From Microbacterium album (GTDB taxonomy: Bacteria > Actinomycetota > Actinomycetes > Actinomycetales > Microbacteriaceae), in NCBI RefSeq assembly GCF_014643695.1, contig NZ_BMJY01000004.1, forward strand, positions 1-64,000: a stretch of DNA of 64,000 nt, written 5' to 3'. Made by a program: the position numbers and the translations under genes. The notes below the pieces were generated by a model. It did no database searches. It was not told the DNA's origin and saw only the letters and a list, made by a program, of their open reading frames with translations. This document shows, in pieces, positions 27,658-37,700 of this stretch; positions within the stretch are counted from its first letter, which is position 1, and every line of letters starts with the position of its first letter.

Positions 27658-28938
27658 GAGTCCGCCGCCTGGGTCCCCGCCGCGAGGGCCCGGCGTGCCG
27701 GACGCCGCCGCCTCGGGTGCGGCACCGGGATCGGCCTCGGGGTGCGCGACGCGGGCCCCGGCGGGACGCACGAGCAGGAGCAGGGCCAGCACGGGCACCG
27801 CGAGCAGCACGTACATCCCGCCGTACGCGTCGATGAGGCCGAGCCCGCCGCCCGCGACGAGCAGGACTCCCGCGATGGCGGGCGCGACGACCGTGCCGAA
27901 CGAGTTCACGAAGCCCAGCAGGCCGAGGCCGAGCCCCGAGTCCTCGGGAGGCAGGACGCCGTGGGCCAGCGACCGCGTGGCGGTCGTGGCCATGCCGATC
28001 GCGACGCCCGCGACGAACGTGCCGACCACGAACAGGGTCGTCGTCGCCGCGAGCCCCCGGACGACCATGGCCGCCGCGAGCAGGACGAGCCCGCCGGCGA
28101 GCAGGATCCGGGCGTCCATGCGCGCGGCGGGGGTCAGGGCCAGGGCGAGCGAGCCGAGCACGACGCCGATCGCGCCCATCAGCGTCGAGAGCGCGACCAG
28201 ACGCACGGCGTCATCCTCGGCCATCCCCCAGCGGGACGTGAAGAGGAACAGGGCGAACAGGAGCCCGGCGGTCACCTCGACCGAGATGACGAAGCGGATC
28301 GCCATCACGGCGGCGAACGGGCGGCTCATCGTCTCCCGCACCCCGGCCCAGCGCGCCTGGACGGAGTCCTCCGCCCGTTTCGTCCGCTCGGGCTCGTCGA
28401 TCCGGTGCGCGAGCACGAGCACGACGACGGCCGTCACCGCGGGGATCGTGATCGACAGCGCGACGACCGAGGTGGGGAAGAGCGCGGCCACCGCGATCCC
28501 CGGCAGCGTGCCGATGAAGGACGCCGCGGCGAACAGACCGGCCGCGCGCGTGCGCTCGGACGGCGCGAGGCCGATCGAGACGAGGCCGTTGATGGCCCCG
28601 AAGCACGCGTTGTACGCCACCTGCGTGAACGCCCACAGCGCCCCCAGCGTGAACGGATCTTGCGCGAGCGGCAGTGCGGCGCTTCCTGCGACGCCCGCGA
28701 GCGCGCCGCCGATCAGCCACCAGCGCCGCCCGCCGGTGCGGTCGGCGCACCATCCGAACAGCGGGTTGGCGATCATCGCGGCGACGCTGCCGGCGCTGCC
28801 CACCGCCGCCAGCGTCGCGGGGGCCGCCTCCTCGCCCGTCATGCGGCTGATCATGAGCGCGAGCCCCACGACAACGGGCGCCGTGAGCGCGCCCAGGGCG
28901 GCGCACTGCATCACGGCGAGCACGACGACGCGGCGCAT
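27655..28938 (-). CDS. MFS transporter
   Basis: A 427-residue major facilitator with twelve hydrophobic segments and the loop-2/3 motif FGWCADRTGGRRWWLIGG. The sequence is of the sugar/drug efflux type, though too general to name a substrate. It begins two bases after the stop of the large LuxR regulator, with GGGAGGG ahead of the ATG, so the two are one operon, and the regulator may respond to the compound moved. Its end (27655) overlaps the glmS promoter region. Confidence 0.88.
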   Translation of the reverse strand: MRRVVVLAVMQCAALGALTAPVVVGLALMISRMTGEEAAPATLAAVGSAGSVAAMIANPLFGWCADRTGGRRWWLIGGALAGVAGSAALPLAQDPFTLGALWAFTQVAYNACFGAINGLVSIGLAPSERTRAAGLFAAASFIGTLPGIAVAALFPTSVVALSITIPAVTAVVVLVLAHRIDEPERTKRAEDSVQARWAGVRETMSRPFAAVMAIRFVISVEVTAGLLFALFLFTSRWGMAEDDAVRLVALSTLMGAIGVVLGSLALALTPAARMDARILLAGGLVLLAAAMVVRGLAATTTLFVVGTFVAGVAIGMATTATRSLAHGVLPPEDSGLGLGLLGFVNSFGTVVAPAIAGVLLVAGGGLGLIDAYGGMYVLLAVPVLALLLLVRPAGARVAHPEADPGAAPEAAASGTPGPRGGDPGGGL

Positions 28939-28940
28939 GG

Positions 28941-31619
28941 TCAACCCTCCCGCCCGGGCTCGTCGTCGTCGGCGCCGATGAGCCCGAACGACAGGGCGCG
29001 GGCGAGGGCCTCCTCGCGATTGCTCGCACCGAGCTTCGCGTACACGCTGCGCAACTGGCTCTTGACCGTGTTCAGCGAGATGAAGAGCCGCTCGGCGATC
29101 TCCGCTCGACTGTCGGTGCTCACGAGCGCGAGCAGCACCTCCCGCTCGCGCGGCGTGAGCTGCGGCACGCTCGCGCCGCCCTCGTCGGGCACGAGCGCGG
29201 GCACGAGCGCGAAGGATGCGCGCAGCCTGTCCGCCGCGTCGCTCCGCCCGGTGTCCTCGAGGGCGTGCAGCAGCGCCTCGCGGTCGCCCGCGGGCAGCAG
29301 TACCAGGGGCCAGCGGAGGCCCTCCTCCCCGACGATCACGCTCAGCCGCACGCCGTAGCCGACCAGATCGAGCCCGGCCGCCGCGCGGCGGGCCGCGATG
29401 ATGCCCGCCGCCGCGGCGCACATCGACTGCAGCGGCGAGCGCGCGTTGCGCTCCGCCTCCGCCAGGAACGTGACGGCCCGCTCGCCGTCGCGGTCGTATG
29501 CGGCGGCGATGGCGCCGAGCACGGCGTCGAGCCCCTGCCCCTTCTCGCGCATGCGGGGCCGGGTGGAGCCGCGCAGCGTGCCCGAGACGAGCTTCGCGAT
29601 CCCCTGGCCCACCAGGGCCCGATCCCGCACGGACGGCAGCGTGCGCCGCCCGATGCGCTCGTGCAGCACGCGCTCGAGCCGGTACATCGCTTCGCCCCCA
29701 CGCCCGAGGAACGCCTCCGCGAGCGTGAGCGGGTTGATGATGAGCTCCCAGTGCTCGATCGAGTCGAAGTGGGGGTCGAGCCTCCGGAGCGCGGCGCGGG
29801 CCTCCTCCGGCTGTCCGTTGGAGAGGTGCAGCCAGGCGCGCGCGATGTGCTCGGGCGCCATCGGATATCCGTCGCGCCAGGCCTCCGGCGTGTGCTCGGG
29901 GCGGATCTGCGTAAGCGCTTCGCGTGCGGTGTGAAGGCGGCCCCGGAGCGCGTGGATGAGGGCGATGTTCGCGAACGCGATGTTGCGGAGGTGCTGCTGC
30001 CCGAGAGTCTCGGCCATGCGGGCGTGGGCGCGCCGCGCCTCGAGCGCACGGTCGTACTCGCCCGCGTAGAACAGGCTCATGCCGCACTGACTGAGCGCCT
30101 CGAGCATGATGCCGTCCAGCCCGTTGTCGCGCTCCTCGTCGACGAGTTGTTCGAGCACTTCGAGCGCCCGGCCCGCGGTGTCGCGCATGCGGCGCTCCTG
30201 GCCGAGCAGCCGCCAGACGGCGCTCTCGATCGCCAGGTGGATCGCGCGCTCCTGGGGCGGGGTGGACGAGGAGCGCAGCCTGCCCATCGTCGCGGCCGAG
30301 ACGAAGAACTCCGCCGCTTTCCGCTGCGTCTCGGCCCGGGTGTTGAGCATCAGCGCGTAACGCAGCGCGAGCAACGGGTGCCGGTGGATCTGGCTGGCCG
30401 GCAGGGTGCGCAGCAGCGCGGACACCCGCAGGTCGTCCTCCCGCGACAGCGGGTGTGCGCGCAGCAGGACGTGCGTGGCGTAGTCGAGATCACCCGTGGC
30501 GATCGCGTTCTCGAACGCGGCCAGGCCGTCGCCGCGCACCTCCCACAGCCACCGCGCGATCGTCGGGCGCAGCTCGGCCACCCGCTGGGGATGGCGCTCG
30601 GCGTAGTCCTCGGCGGCCGCCTGTCGCAGGTGGTCGCTGTAGGAGAAGACCTGGGCGCCCCCCTCCACGGTGGTCCAGTGCCCCGCGCCGGCGCGCTCCA
30701 GATCGTTCAGCAGCCGCTCCGCGTCGTCGCGCCCGCTGAGCCGCTGGGCGAGCTCGACGTCCACCGCGGGCGATTGCGCGGTCGCGCCGATGAAATCCAG
30801 CGCGGCGGGGTCACGCACCCGGCTGAGCAGGTCGTGGCGGACGACGTCGCGCAGCGCCGCGTCGATGTCGCCCTCGGCGAGCCGGCCGAGGGTGCCGGGG
30901 GACCGGCGCAGCAGGTCGAGCGTGTACCGCAGCGACATGGCGTGTCGGGAGGACCCGTGCCGGCGCAGCGCGTCCTCCGCCGCGGAGTCGATGCCCTCGG
31001 CCGCGCGGCGCGCGATCGCGCCGATCTCGTCGTCGTCGAGCGCCATCTCCGCGTCCCCGAGGACCGTGGTCTCGACGGTGGCGTGCACGGAGGGCGCCTC
31101 GAGAAGCGTGGGGAAACGGCCCGCCACGATGCAGCGCGTCGTGGGCGAGTCCCGTACGAGCGCGACGATGTCGTCGCAGACCTCCGCCCAGAAATCGCCG
31201 GGCTCGGGCGAGCCGACGTTGTCGAGCAGCAGCACGAGCTCGCGCCCCAGGCCGTTCACGATGCGCCGCAGGGCTCCCGGGATCGCGGCCGGGCCGTCCG
31301 CGATGGAGGCCATCTCCCGGTAGAGCGTGGCGTCGTCGATGAGTGCGCCCGCGTGGAGCTGGGCGAGCACACGCAGCCAGTAGCCGCTGCGCGACTGCGT
31401 CCCGCCGTCGCGGCTCACCCACACGAGCGCCGCGGTCGCCGGATGCTCGGAGCCGGCCGCCCACTGCGACAGCAGCGTCGTCTTCCCCGACCCGCCCGCG
31501 CTGCGCACCACGCACAGCGGAGCGCCCTCGTCCAGCCGGGAGAGCAGACGGGGGCGCGGCACGACCCCGGGGGGCAGGCGCGGGGCGCCTACCGCACCGG
31601 AGGGCGGGATCGAGTACAC
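28941..31619 (-). CDS. Large ATP-binding LuxR regulator (MalT-like, LAL family)
   Basis: An 892-residue STAND-type regulator. Walker A SAGGSGKT is at 40-47; the middle has TPR-like helical repeats (about 400-780); the C-terminus is a LuxR helix-turn-helix (PQLTPREREVLLALVSTDSRAEIAERLFISLNTVKSQLRSVYAKLGA). Such proteins bind an inducer in the repeat region, hydrolyse ATP and activate transcription, as MalT does with maltotriose. The inducer is unknown. It has a strong GGAGGTGGTGAGGAG leader, an upstream TATACT box and the MFS gene directly downstream. Confidence 0.92.
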   Translation of the reverse strand: MYSIPPSGAVGAPRLPPGVVPRPRLLSRLDEGAPLCVVRSAGGSGKTTLLSQWAAGSEHPATAALVWVSRDGGTQSRSGYWLRVLAQLHAGALIDDATLYREMASIADGPAAIPGALRRIVNGLGRELVLLLDNVGSPEPGDFWAEVCDDIVALVRDSPTTRCIVAGRFPTLLEAPSVHATVETTVLGDAEMALDDDEIGAIARRAAEGIDSAAEDALRRHGSSRHAMSLRYTLDLLRRSPGTLGRLAEGDIDAALRDVVRHDLLSRVRDPAALDFIGATAQSPAVDVELAQRLSGRDDAERLLNDLERAGAGHWTTVEGGAQVFSYSDHLRQAAAEDYAERHPQRVAELRPTIARWLWEVRGDGLAAFENAIATGDLDYATHVLLRAHPLSREDDLRVSALLRTLPASQIHRHPLLALRYALMLNTRAETQRKAAEFFVSAATMGRLRSSSTPPQERAIHLAIESAVWRLLGQERRMRDTAGRALEVLEQLVDEERDNGLDGIMLEALSQCGMSLFYAGEYDRALEARRAHARMAETLGQQHLRNIAFANIALIHALRGRLHTAREALTQIRPEHTPEAWRDGYPMAPEHIARAWLHLSNGQPEEARAALRRLDPHFDSIEHWELIINPLTLAEAFLGRGGEAMYRLERVLHERIGRRTLPSVRDRALVGQGIAKLVSGTLRGSTRPRMREKGQGLDAVLGAIAAAYDRDGERAVTFLAEAERNARSPLQSMCAAAAGIIAARRAAAGLDLVGYGVRLSVIVGEEGLRWPLVLLPAGDREALLHALEDTGRSDAADRLRASFALVPALVPDEGGASVPQLTPREREVLLALVSTDSRAEIAERLFISLNTVKSQLRSVYAKLGASNREEALARALSFGLIGADDDEPGREG

Positions 31620-31680
31620 GACTCCTCACCACCTCCTGCGGGTCGGTTCACTGCGCGCGGGAAGTGGCGCATGCCGTCGC

Positions 31681-31686
31681 AGTATA
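31681..31686 (-). promoter_or_regulatory. Putative -10 box for the LuxR-MFS operon
   Basis: TATACT on the minus strand, 61 bases before the ATG at 31619, within the only AT-rich patch of the gap. Further GTATA/TATAC elements next to it (31699-31726) could be an operator. Confidence 0.4.
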
Positions 31687-31754
31687 CGAGGGCGCGCGGT
31701 ATATCGCTTCCCGAGCTTGTTATACGACATCCAGGACGCTCCCGAGGGGACAGG

Positions 31755-31793
31755 ACGCCGCCCGTGGCTCCGGGAAGGAGCCACGGGCGGCGT
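31755..31793 (-). terminator. Intrinsic terminator of the surface-protein gene
   Basis: A perfect 17-bp stem around the loop GGGAA, beginning seven bases after the stop codon of the surface-protein gene. Confidence 0.8.
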
Positions 31794-31799
31794 CACCGT

Positions 31800-34700
31800 T
31801 CAGTTCCGGGCTTGCCGGCGCAGCCGCAGCAGCGCCAGGCCCGCCAGGAGCAGGATGAGTGCTCCCGCGCCGATCCACAGGGCCGCCCCGTCCATCCCCG
31901 TCCGTGACAGGAAGGAGGACGGCGGTGCGTACGCGTGGAACGGGTCGCTGTCGGCGATGCGCACGGGGGCGCCGTCGTCGTCCAGCACGAGCACCGGGGC
32001 GCCGTTCGCGTCGAAGGCCGGATCGCCCGTGGGCACTCCGTCCCCGTCCACGGCCGGGACGACCGGGGTCGCCACGACGGTGACCGTGTCGGCGTGACGG
32101 TCGCCCGCCGCGAGGGTCAGCCGGCCCTCGGCGAAGAACGACGCACCCGGGGGGATGAGGCCGTGCCACGTCCCGTTGGCGACGAAGTCGTACGCCGCGG
32201 GCCCGCCGAAGGCCGACAGGTCGGCCGTCCAGGCCTCGACCTCGGGCCCGGCGTCCGTCACGTCGCTCAGGTCGACGCTCGTGAGCCAGGTCGAGCCGGT
32301 GTTGGTGACCACCCAGCGCACCGTTCCCGGCGTGCCGGCCTCGTACCGCACCGCGTCGTCCGCCGTGTTGGCGTCCTGCGCGGCGTCGACGAGAGGCTTG
32401 GCCGGGACGATCCAGTTGCCGTCGCCGTCCTTCACCTGCGGGTCGGCCTTGGCGCCGTCGTACTTGATCACCTGGATGCCGCTCGAGAACGCGTTGTAGT
32501 CGTCCCGGTCGGTCACGGTGATACCGCTGGCGATGCCCGTGGCGGTCACGCCCGCGCGGTTCACGTGCGGCTCGCCGCCCGTGACCGTGAGGGTCGCGGA
32601 GCCCGTGATCCACTCACCCGGCTTCCACGGGCCGTCCCACGCGGCGGTCCAGACGCCGTCCACCTTCTCGGCGGCCAGCGCCGAGCCGTCGGGCAGCGTC
32701 CAGGTGAGCCCCTCGACCGAGCCGCCCGAGACCGTGGTGTCCGTCAGCACGACGTCCACGAGGTCCTCGTCGCCCGTGTTCTGCACCCGGAAGACGATGG
32801 TCCGCGTCTCGCCGACCTCGTACAGCTCGCCCTCGCGCATGGTGTCGGCATCGTGCGCGATCGTCGTTCCCCGACCATCGCCCTTCTCGATGTCGACCCA
32901 CGGTCCCTCGCCCGTCCAGGCGTGGAACGGGTCGTCGTCGCTCACCGTGAACGGCTCGCCATCGCGCAGCGCGATGACCGGCTCGCCGTTCTCGGTGCGC
33001 GGCTGCCCCGTCGGGACGCCGTCCGGACCCTGCTCGGGCACCACCACCGTGCCGACCACGTCGACGGTGTTCGCGTGCTGCTCGTTGCGGTCCAGCGTCA
33101 GCGTGCCCTCCGCGTAGAAGGACGCACCGGGCGGCAGCAGACCGCCCCACGGACCGTGCTCGGTGAAGGAGTACTCCTCCGGGCCGCCGAACGCCGAGAG
33201 GTCGGCCGTCCAGTCGTCCCCGATGGCGGGGCCCTGGTCGGTCGTGTCGGTCAGCGTGATGTCGGTGAGCCACGTCGTGCCCGTGTTGGTCACGACCCAG
33301 CGCACGCGGTTGTCCGTACCGACGGGGTACTCCACCGCGGTGTCCGCCGAGTTGGCGTCCTGCGCGGGGTCGAGCAGCGGCTTGCCGGGGGTCTCCCAGC
33401 CGTCCGTCGCGTTCCCGATGGCCGGGTCGGCCTTGTTCCCGTCGTACTTGATGACCTGGATCGCGCCCGTGTAGGCGTTGTAGTCGTCCTGGTCGGTGAC
33501 CGGCTTGCCCGACGCCTGGCCGGTGGCCGTCACGGTCGCACGGTTCACGTGCGGCGCGACGCCCTCCCCGACCGTCAGCAGGGCGGTGCCGACGATGCGC
33601 TCGCCCGGCTGCCACGGGCCGGCCCACGAGGCCGTCCAGTCGTCGCCGTTCTGCGTCGCGGCGAGGTGGCGCCCGTCGGGCAGGGTCCACGCGAGCGCCT
33701 GCACGACGCCCCCCGAGATCGTCTCGTCGGTCAGCACGATGTCGACGAGGGTCTCGTCGCCCGCGTTGACCACGTCGAACACGATCGTGCGCGTCTCGCC
33801 GGGCGTGTACGCCTGGCCGTCCGCGAGAGTGTCGGCGTCGTTCACGATGGTCGTGCCCTGACCGTCGCCCTTTTCGATCTCGACGATCGGGCCGACGCCG
33901 GTCCACGCGTGGAACGGGTCGTCGTCGCTCACCGTGAACGGCTCACCGTCGCGGAACGCGATGACGGGGTCGCCGCCGTTGAGCGCGGGCTCGTCGGTCG
34001 GGTTGCCCTGCTGATCCGTCCGCGGCACGACGACCGTCCCGACGACCCGCACCTCGTCGGCGTGGGAGGTCAGCGCGGGCAGCGTGAGCGTGCCCTCCGC
34101 GAAGAAGGACGCGCCGGGGGCGAGCAGCCCCTGCCACGGACCGTCGTTCACGAACGAGTAGTCCGCGGGGCCGCCGTGGGCGGACAGGTCCGCCGTCCAG
34201 TCGTCGCCGATGGCCGGACCCGCGAGCGTGTCGTCGACCAGGCTGATGTTCGTCAGCCACGTCGTGCCGGTGTTGGTGACCACCCACCGCACCTTCTGGG
34301 TCAGGTCGACCGGGTACTTCACGCCGGTCTGCGCCGTGTTGGCGTCCTGTTCCGCGTCGACGAGCGGCTTGGCGGGGGTGACCCAGGCGCCGTTCGCGTC
34401 GGTGACCTCGGGATCGGCCTTCTCGCCGTCGTACTTGATGACCTGGATGTCGCCCGTGAAGGCGTTGTACTCGTTGTCATCCTCCACCGGACGACCCGAG
34501 AAGGCGGCCGTGGCGGTGACGCTGACGCGGTCGCGGTGCGCCGAGTCGGCGGCCTCGAGCGTCAGCGTCGCGGTGCCGACGATCTCGTCGCCGACCTGCC
34601 ACACGCCCGAGCCCGAGCCGAAGGTCGCGGCCCATCGGGCCGTCCACACGCCGCCGTCGAGCGTCGCGGGCACGACGGAGCCGTCCGGCATGCTCCAGAC

Positions 34701-37700
34701 AAGGTCGCGGATGACCTCGCCCGCCAGCGTCTCGTCGCGCAGCTCCACCTCGCGCAGCGGCTCGGGGCCCGGGTTGGTGACCCGGATCACGATGTCGCGC
34801 GTCTCGCCGGGGAGATAGGTCTCGCCGTCGGCGACCGTGTCCGCCTCGTTCTCGATCACGCCGGTCGCGGCATCGCCGTCACCCTTCGAGATCTCGACGC
34901 GGGGATCGGTGTCCGTCGGGTTCACGACGACGACCTCCACGGTGGTGTCCTTGCCGATGACGATGGTGTTGTCACCGGGTGCGCGCATGACGCCGTCCAC
35001 CTCGAGCGTGAACTCCTGCGTCAGCCAGCGGGCGCCGTCGGGCAGGCCCGCGCGGTCGCTCGGCAGGGGCTGCTCGACGATCGTCACCACCGTGCCGGTG
35101 GGCAGGGCCGGCGAGAGCCAGGCCTGACCGTCGCCGGGGGTGATGCCACCGTTGCGGAGCACCACCGGAGCGATGTTGTCGCCACCGGGGTAGCTGTACT
35201 CGATGTGGAACTCCGTGGCCGGGTCCAGCAGCGGCGCAGCGGGGCCCGTGACCTCCTTGAGCAGGCTGAAGCGCCCGTTGTTGGGATCGGTCGGGTTCGT
35301 CAACTGCACCTGCACGGGCTCCGTGTCGGTGATGGTCAGCTCGGCGAACTCGCCGTTCTGCACCACGCCGGGGCCGGAGAAGGCCGGAGCGCCCCAGTCG
35401 AAGCCGGGCGTCGCCGCCGGAACCACCTCGCGGAGCTCCACGACCGTGCCCACCGGCAGCGCGGGGCTGGCCGGGGTCGTCTCGCCGTCGCCGACGAGGC
35501 CGAGCGGGATCCAGTCGGTCGCGCCCTTGACGCGGTACTCGATGCCGAACTGCGTTCCGGCCGGCACGCGGCCTTCCGCGTCGACGACGTGCTTCGTCAC
35601 CGTAAACGTGCCGAGTCGCTCGGTCGCCTCGTTGGTGAGCGTGATCCGCGCGTCCGTGCCGTCGCCGATCACGAGCGTGGCGGTGCCGTCGGCACCGGGC
35701 GTCACGCCCGTGCCGCTCCAGCTCGCCTGGCTCACGTCGAAGCCGTAGCGGACCGGCGCGTCGGACACCGCGGTCTCCTCGAGGGTCACGACCGTCCCGT
35801 GCGGGATCTCGACCGAGGTCTGGGTCCAGCCGTTCGCCGCCGTGAGGTTCAGCGTGCGCGTCGCGCCACCCGGGTAGGTGTACTCGACCACGAAGCTCGT
35901 GTCCGCGAAGTCGGGAGACGTCAGATCGGCGCCCGTCACGGCCTTGCTGACCGTGAACGTGCCGGGGCGGTAGAGCTCGTTCTCGGCGGTGAACCGGAAC
36001 GCCTGGCCGCCCGCGACGACGCGGTAGTAGCCGTCCTGAGGAGTGCCGCTGGCCGTGATGCTCACCTGACGCACGGAGCCGTCGGCGCGCTCGGTGACCT
36101 TGACGGCCGTCCCTGCGGGCACCGTCACGGGCGCGGACACGTCACCTGCGGCGACCGCCACGGACGCCGGGTTCAGCGCGTAGGCCGCCCCGCGGAAGTC
36201 CCGCGCCTCGAGGTCGAACACGAACTCCTGGTTCGCTCCCGCCTGTCCGACGGTCACCTGCTTGGCGATGTCGAACGCGACGTTCGCGATCAGGCCCGCG
36301 TCGATCCGGTGGTCGTTGTACCCCGGACCGCCGATCGTGATCCCGACCGTGCCGTACTGCGGCGAGGCCGGGTCCGCGACGGGGTCGGAGTCGATGTCCG
36401 GTGTCCCCGCGTTCTGCTGGGTGAAGCGGATCGACTCCCAGGGGATCTCGCCGAACGGCCCGCCGAGGTTCAGCGTGCCGGTCTCGGGCAGGACGAAGGC
36501 GACCGTGTAGTCGCCGCGGGGGTCGAAGGGCTGGGTGGCGTCGTTCGAGCGGAAGTAGTACTCGCCGGCGGCGTCGGTCGTCGTGGTCGCGACGACGGCG
36601 CCGGAGGCGTCCCGCAGCTCGACCGTCACGCCCGCGACGCCCGGCTCGTCCGCGTCCTGCAGCCCGTTCTGGTCCGCGTCGAACCAGACGCGGTTGCCGA
36701 TCTCGACGGGCGCCTCGGCCGCCAGCAGCGCGACGCCGCCGAGGCCGCCGCCCTTCTGGAAGTTGCCGTCGGGGCTCGCCGTGGGCCCTCCGTCCACCGT
36801 CAGCTCGTAGCCGGCGAGCGCACGGCCGTTGTTGACGCTGTACCACGCCAGGCCCGAGAGGCGGATGCCGGCGAGCGGGTCGTAGGCGGTGCTGACCACG
36901 GTGCGCGTGCCGAGCTGGCCGGTCACGGCGCCGAGCGCGATCTCGCGGTGTGTGCTGCCGACGCCCACGTTGATCCGGTCGTTGTAGAACTCGCGACCGC
37001 CGGGGCCTTCATTCACTCCGCCGGTCGTGCCGACGCGGTCGCCGACGTGCGCGTTGTGCTCGAGAACGAAGGTGCCGTCGCCGAGCGGGGCAGCGATGAG
37101 GATGTCGCCGCTGGAGCCCGTCTCGTAGAAGCCGGGGTAGGTCGAGCTGGTGGACCAGTTACGGTTGCCGCCCTGCAGGGCCGTGCGGTCAGTGAAGCCG
37201 AGGGTGAGGTAGCCGTCCTCGTCGAAGTGGAAGCCGCTGAGGATGGGCTGCGGGTAGATGTGCCAGCCACCGTTGGGCTGCGCCACACGGCCACCGGACC
37301 AGGCCCACGTGTCGGTCCAGCTGTTCCAACGATGCGACTGCGGCGCCAGGACGTTGTCGTACACGTCGCCCTTGCTGTAACCGAGGTCGCCGGTGAGCAC
37401 GGGCGTCCAGTTGTCCATGTCGCTCAGCGGCGCGGCGATGACGTGCGCGGCCATGCCCAGCACCTGCGCCGAGGAACCCGGCCGTGCGCCGGCGGCGGTC
37501 TCACCGCTGTAGACGTAGCCGACGTAGATGCGGTCGCCGTTGATCCCGACCGCCCAGGGGCGATCCCCGTGCGTCAGGCCGAGGTCCCACGAGCGGATGT
37601 CCGCGGCGGTCGGCGTGCGGTCCAGGTCCGACACGTCGAGCGCGTACAGGCGCTTGTCGTGGAGGTTCACGAAGTAGAGGGTCTTGCCGTCCGCGCTCAG

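Noticed and set aside
27655..27762. glmS ribozyme upstream of glmS
   Set aside because: Only ten bases separate the glmS start from the neighbouring stop codon, and no ribozyme-like structure is visible.
25242..27836. Long plus-strand frame over acpS and glmS
   Set aside because: It spans two clear genes on the other strand and shows only low-complexity Arg/Asp/Leu-rich sequence.
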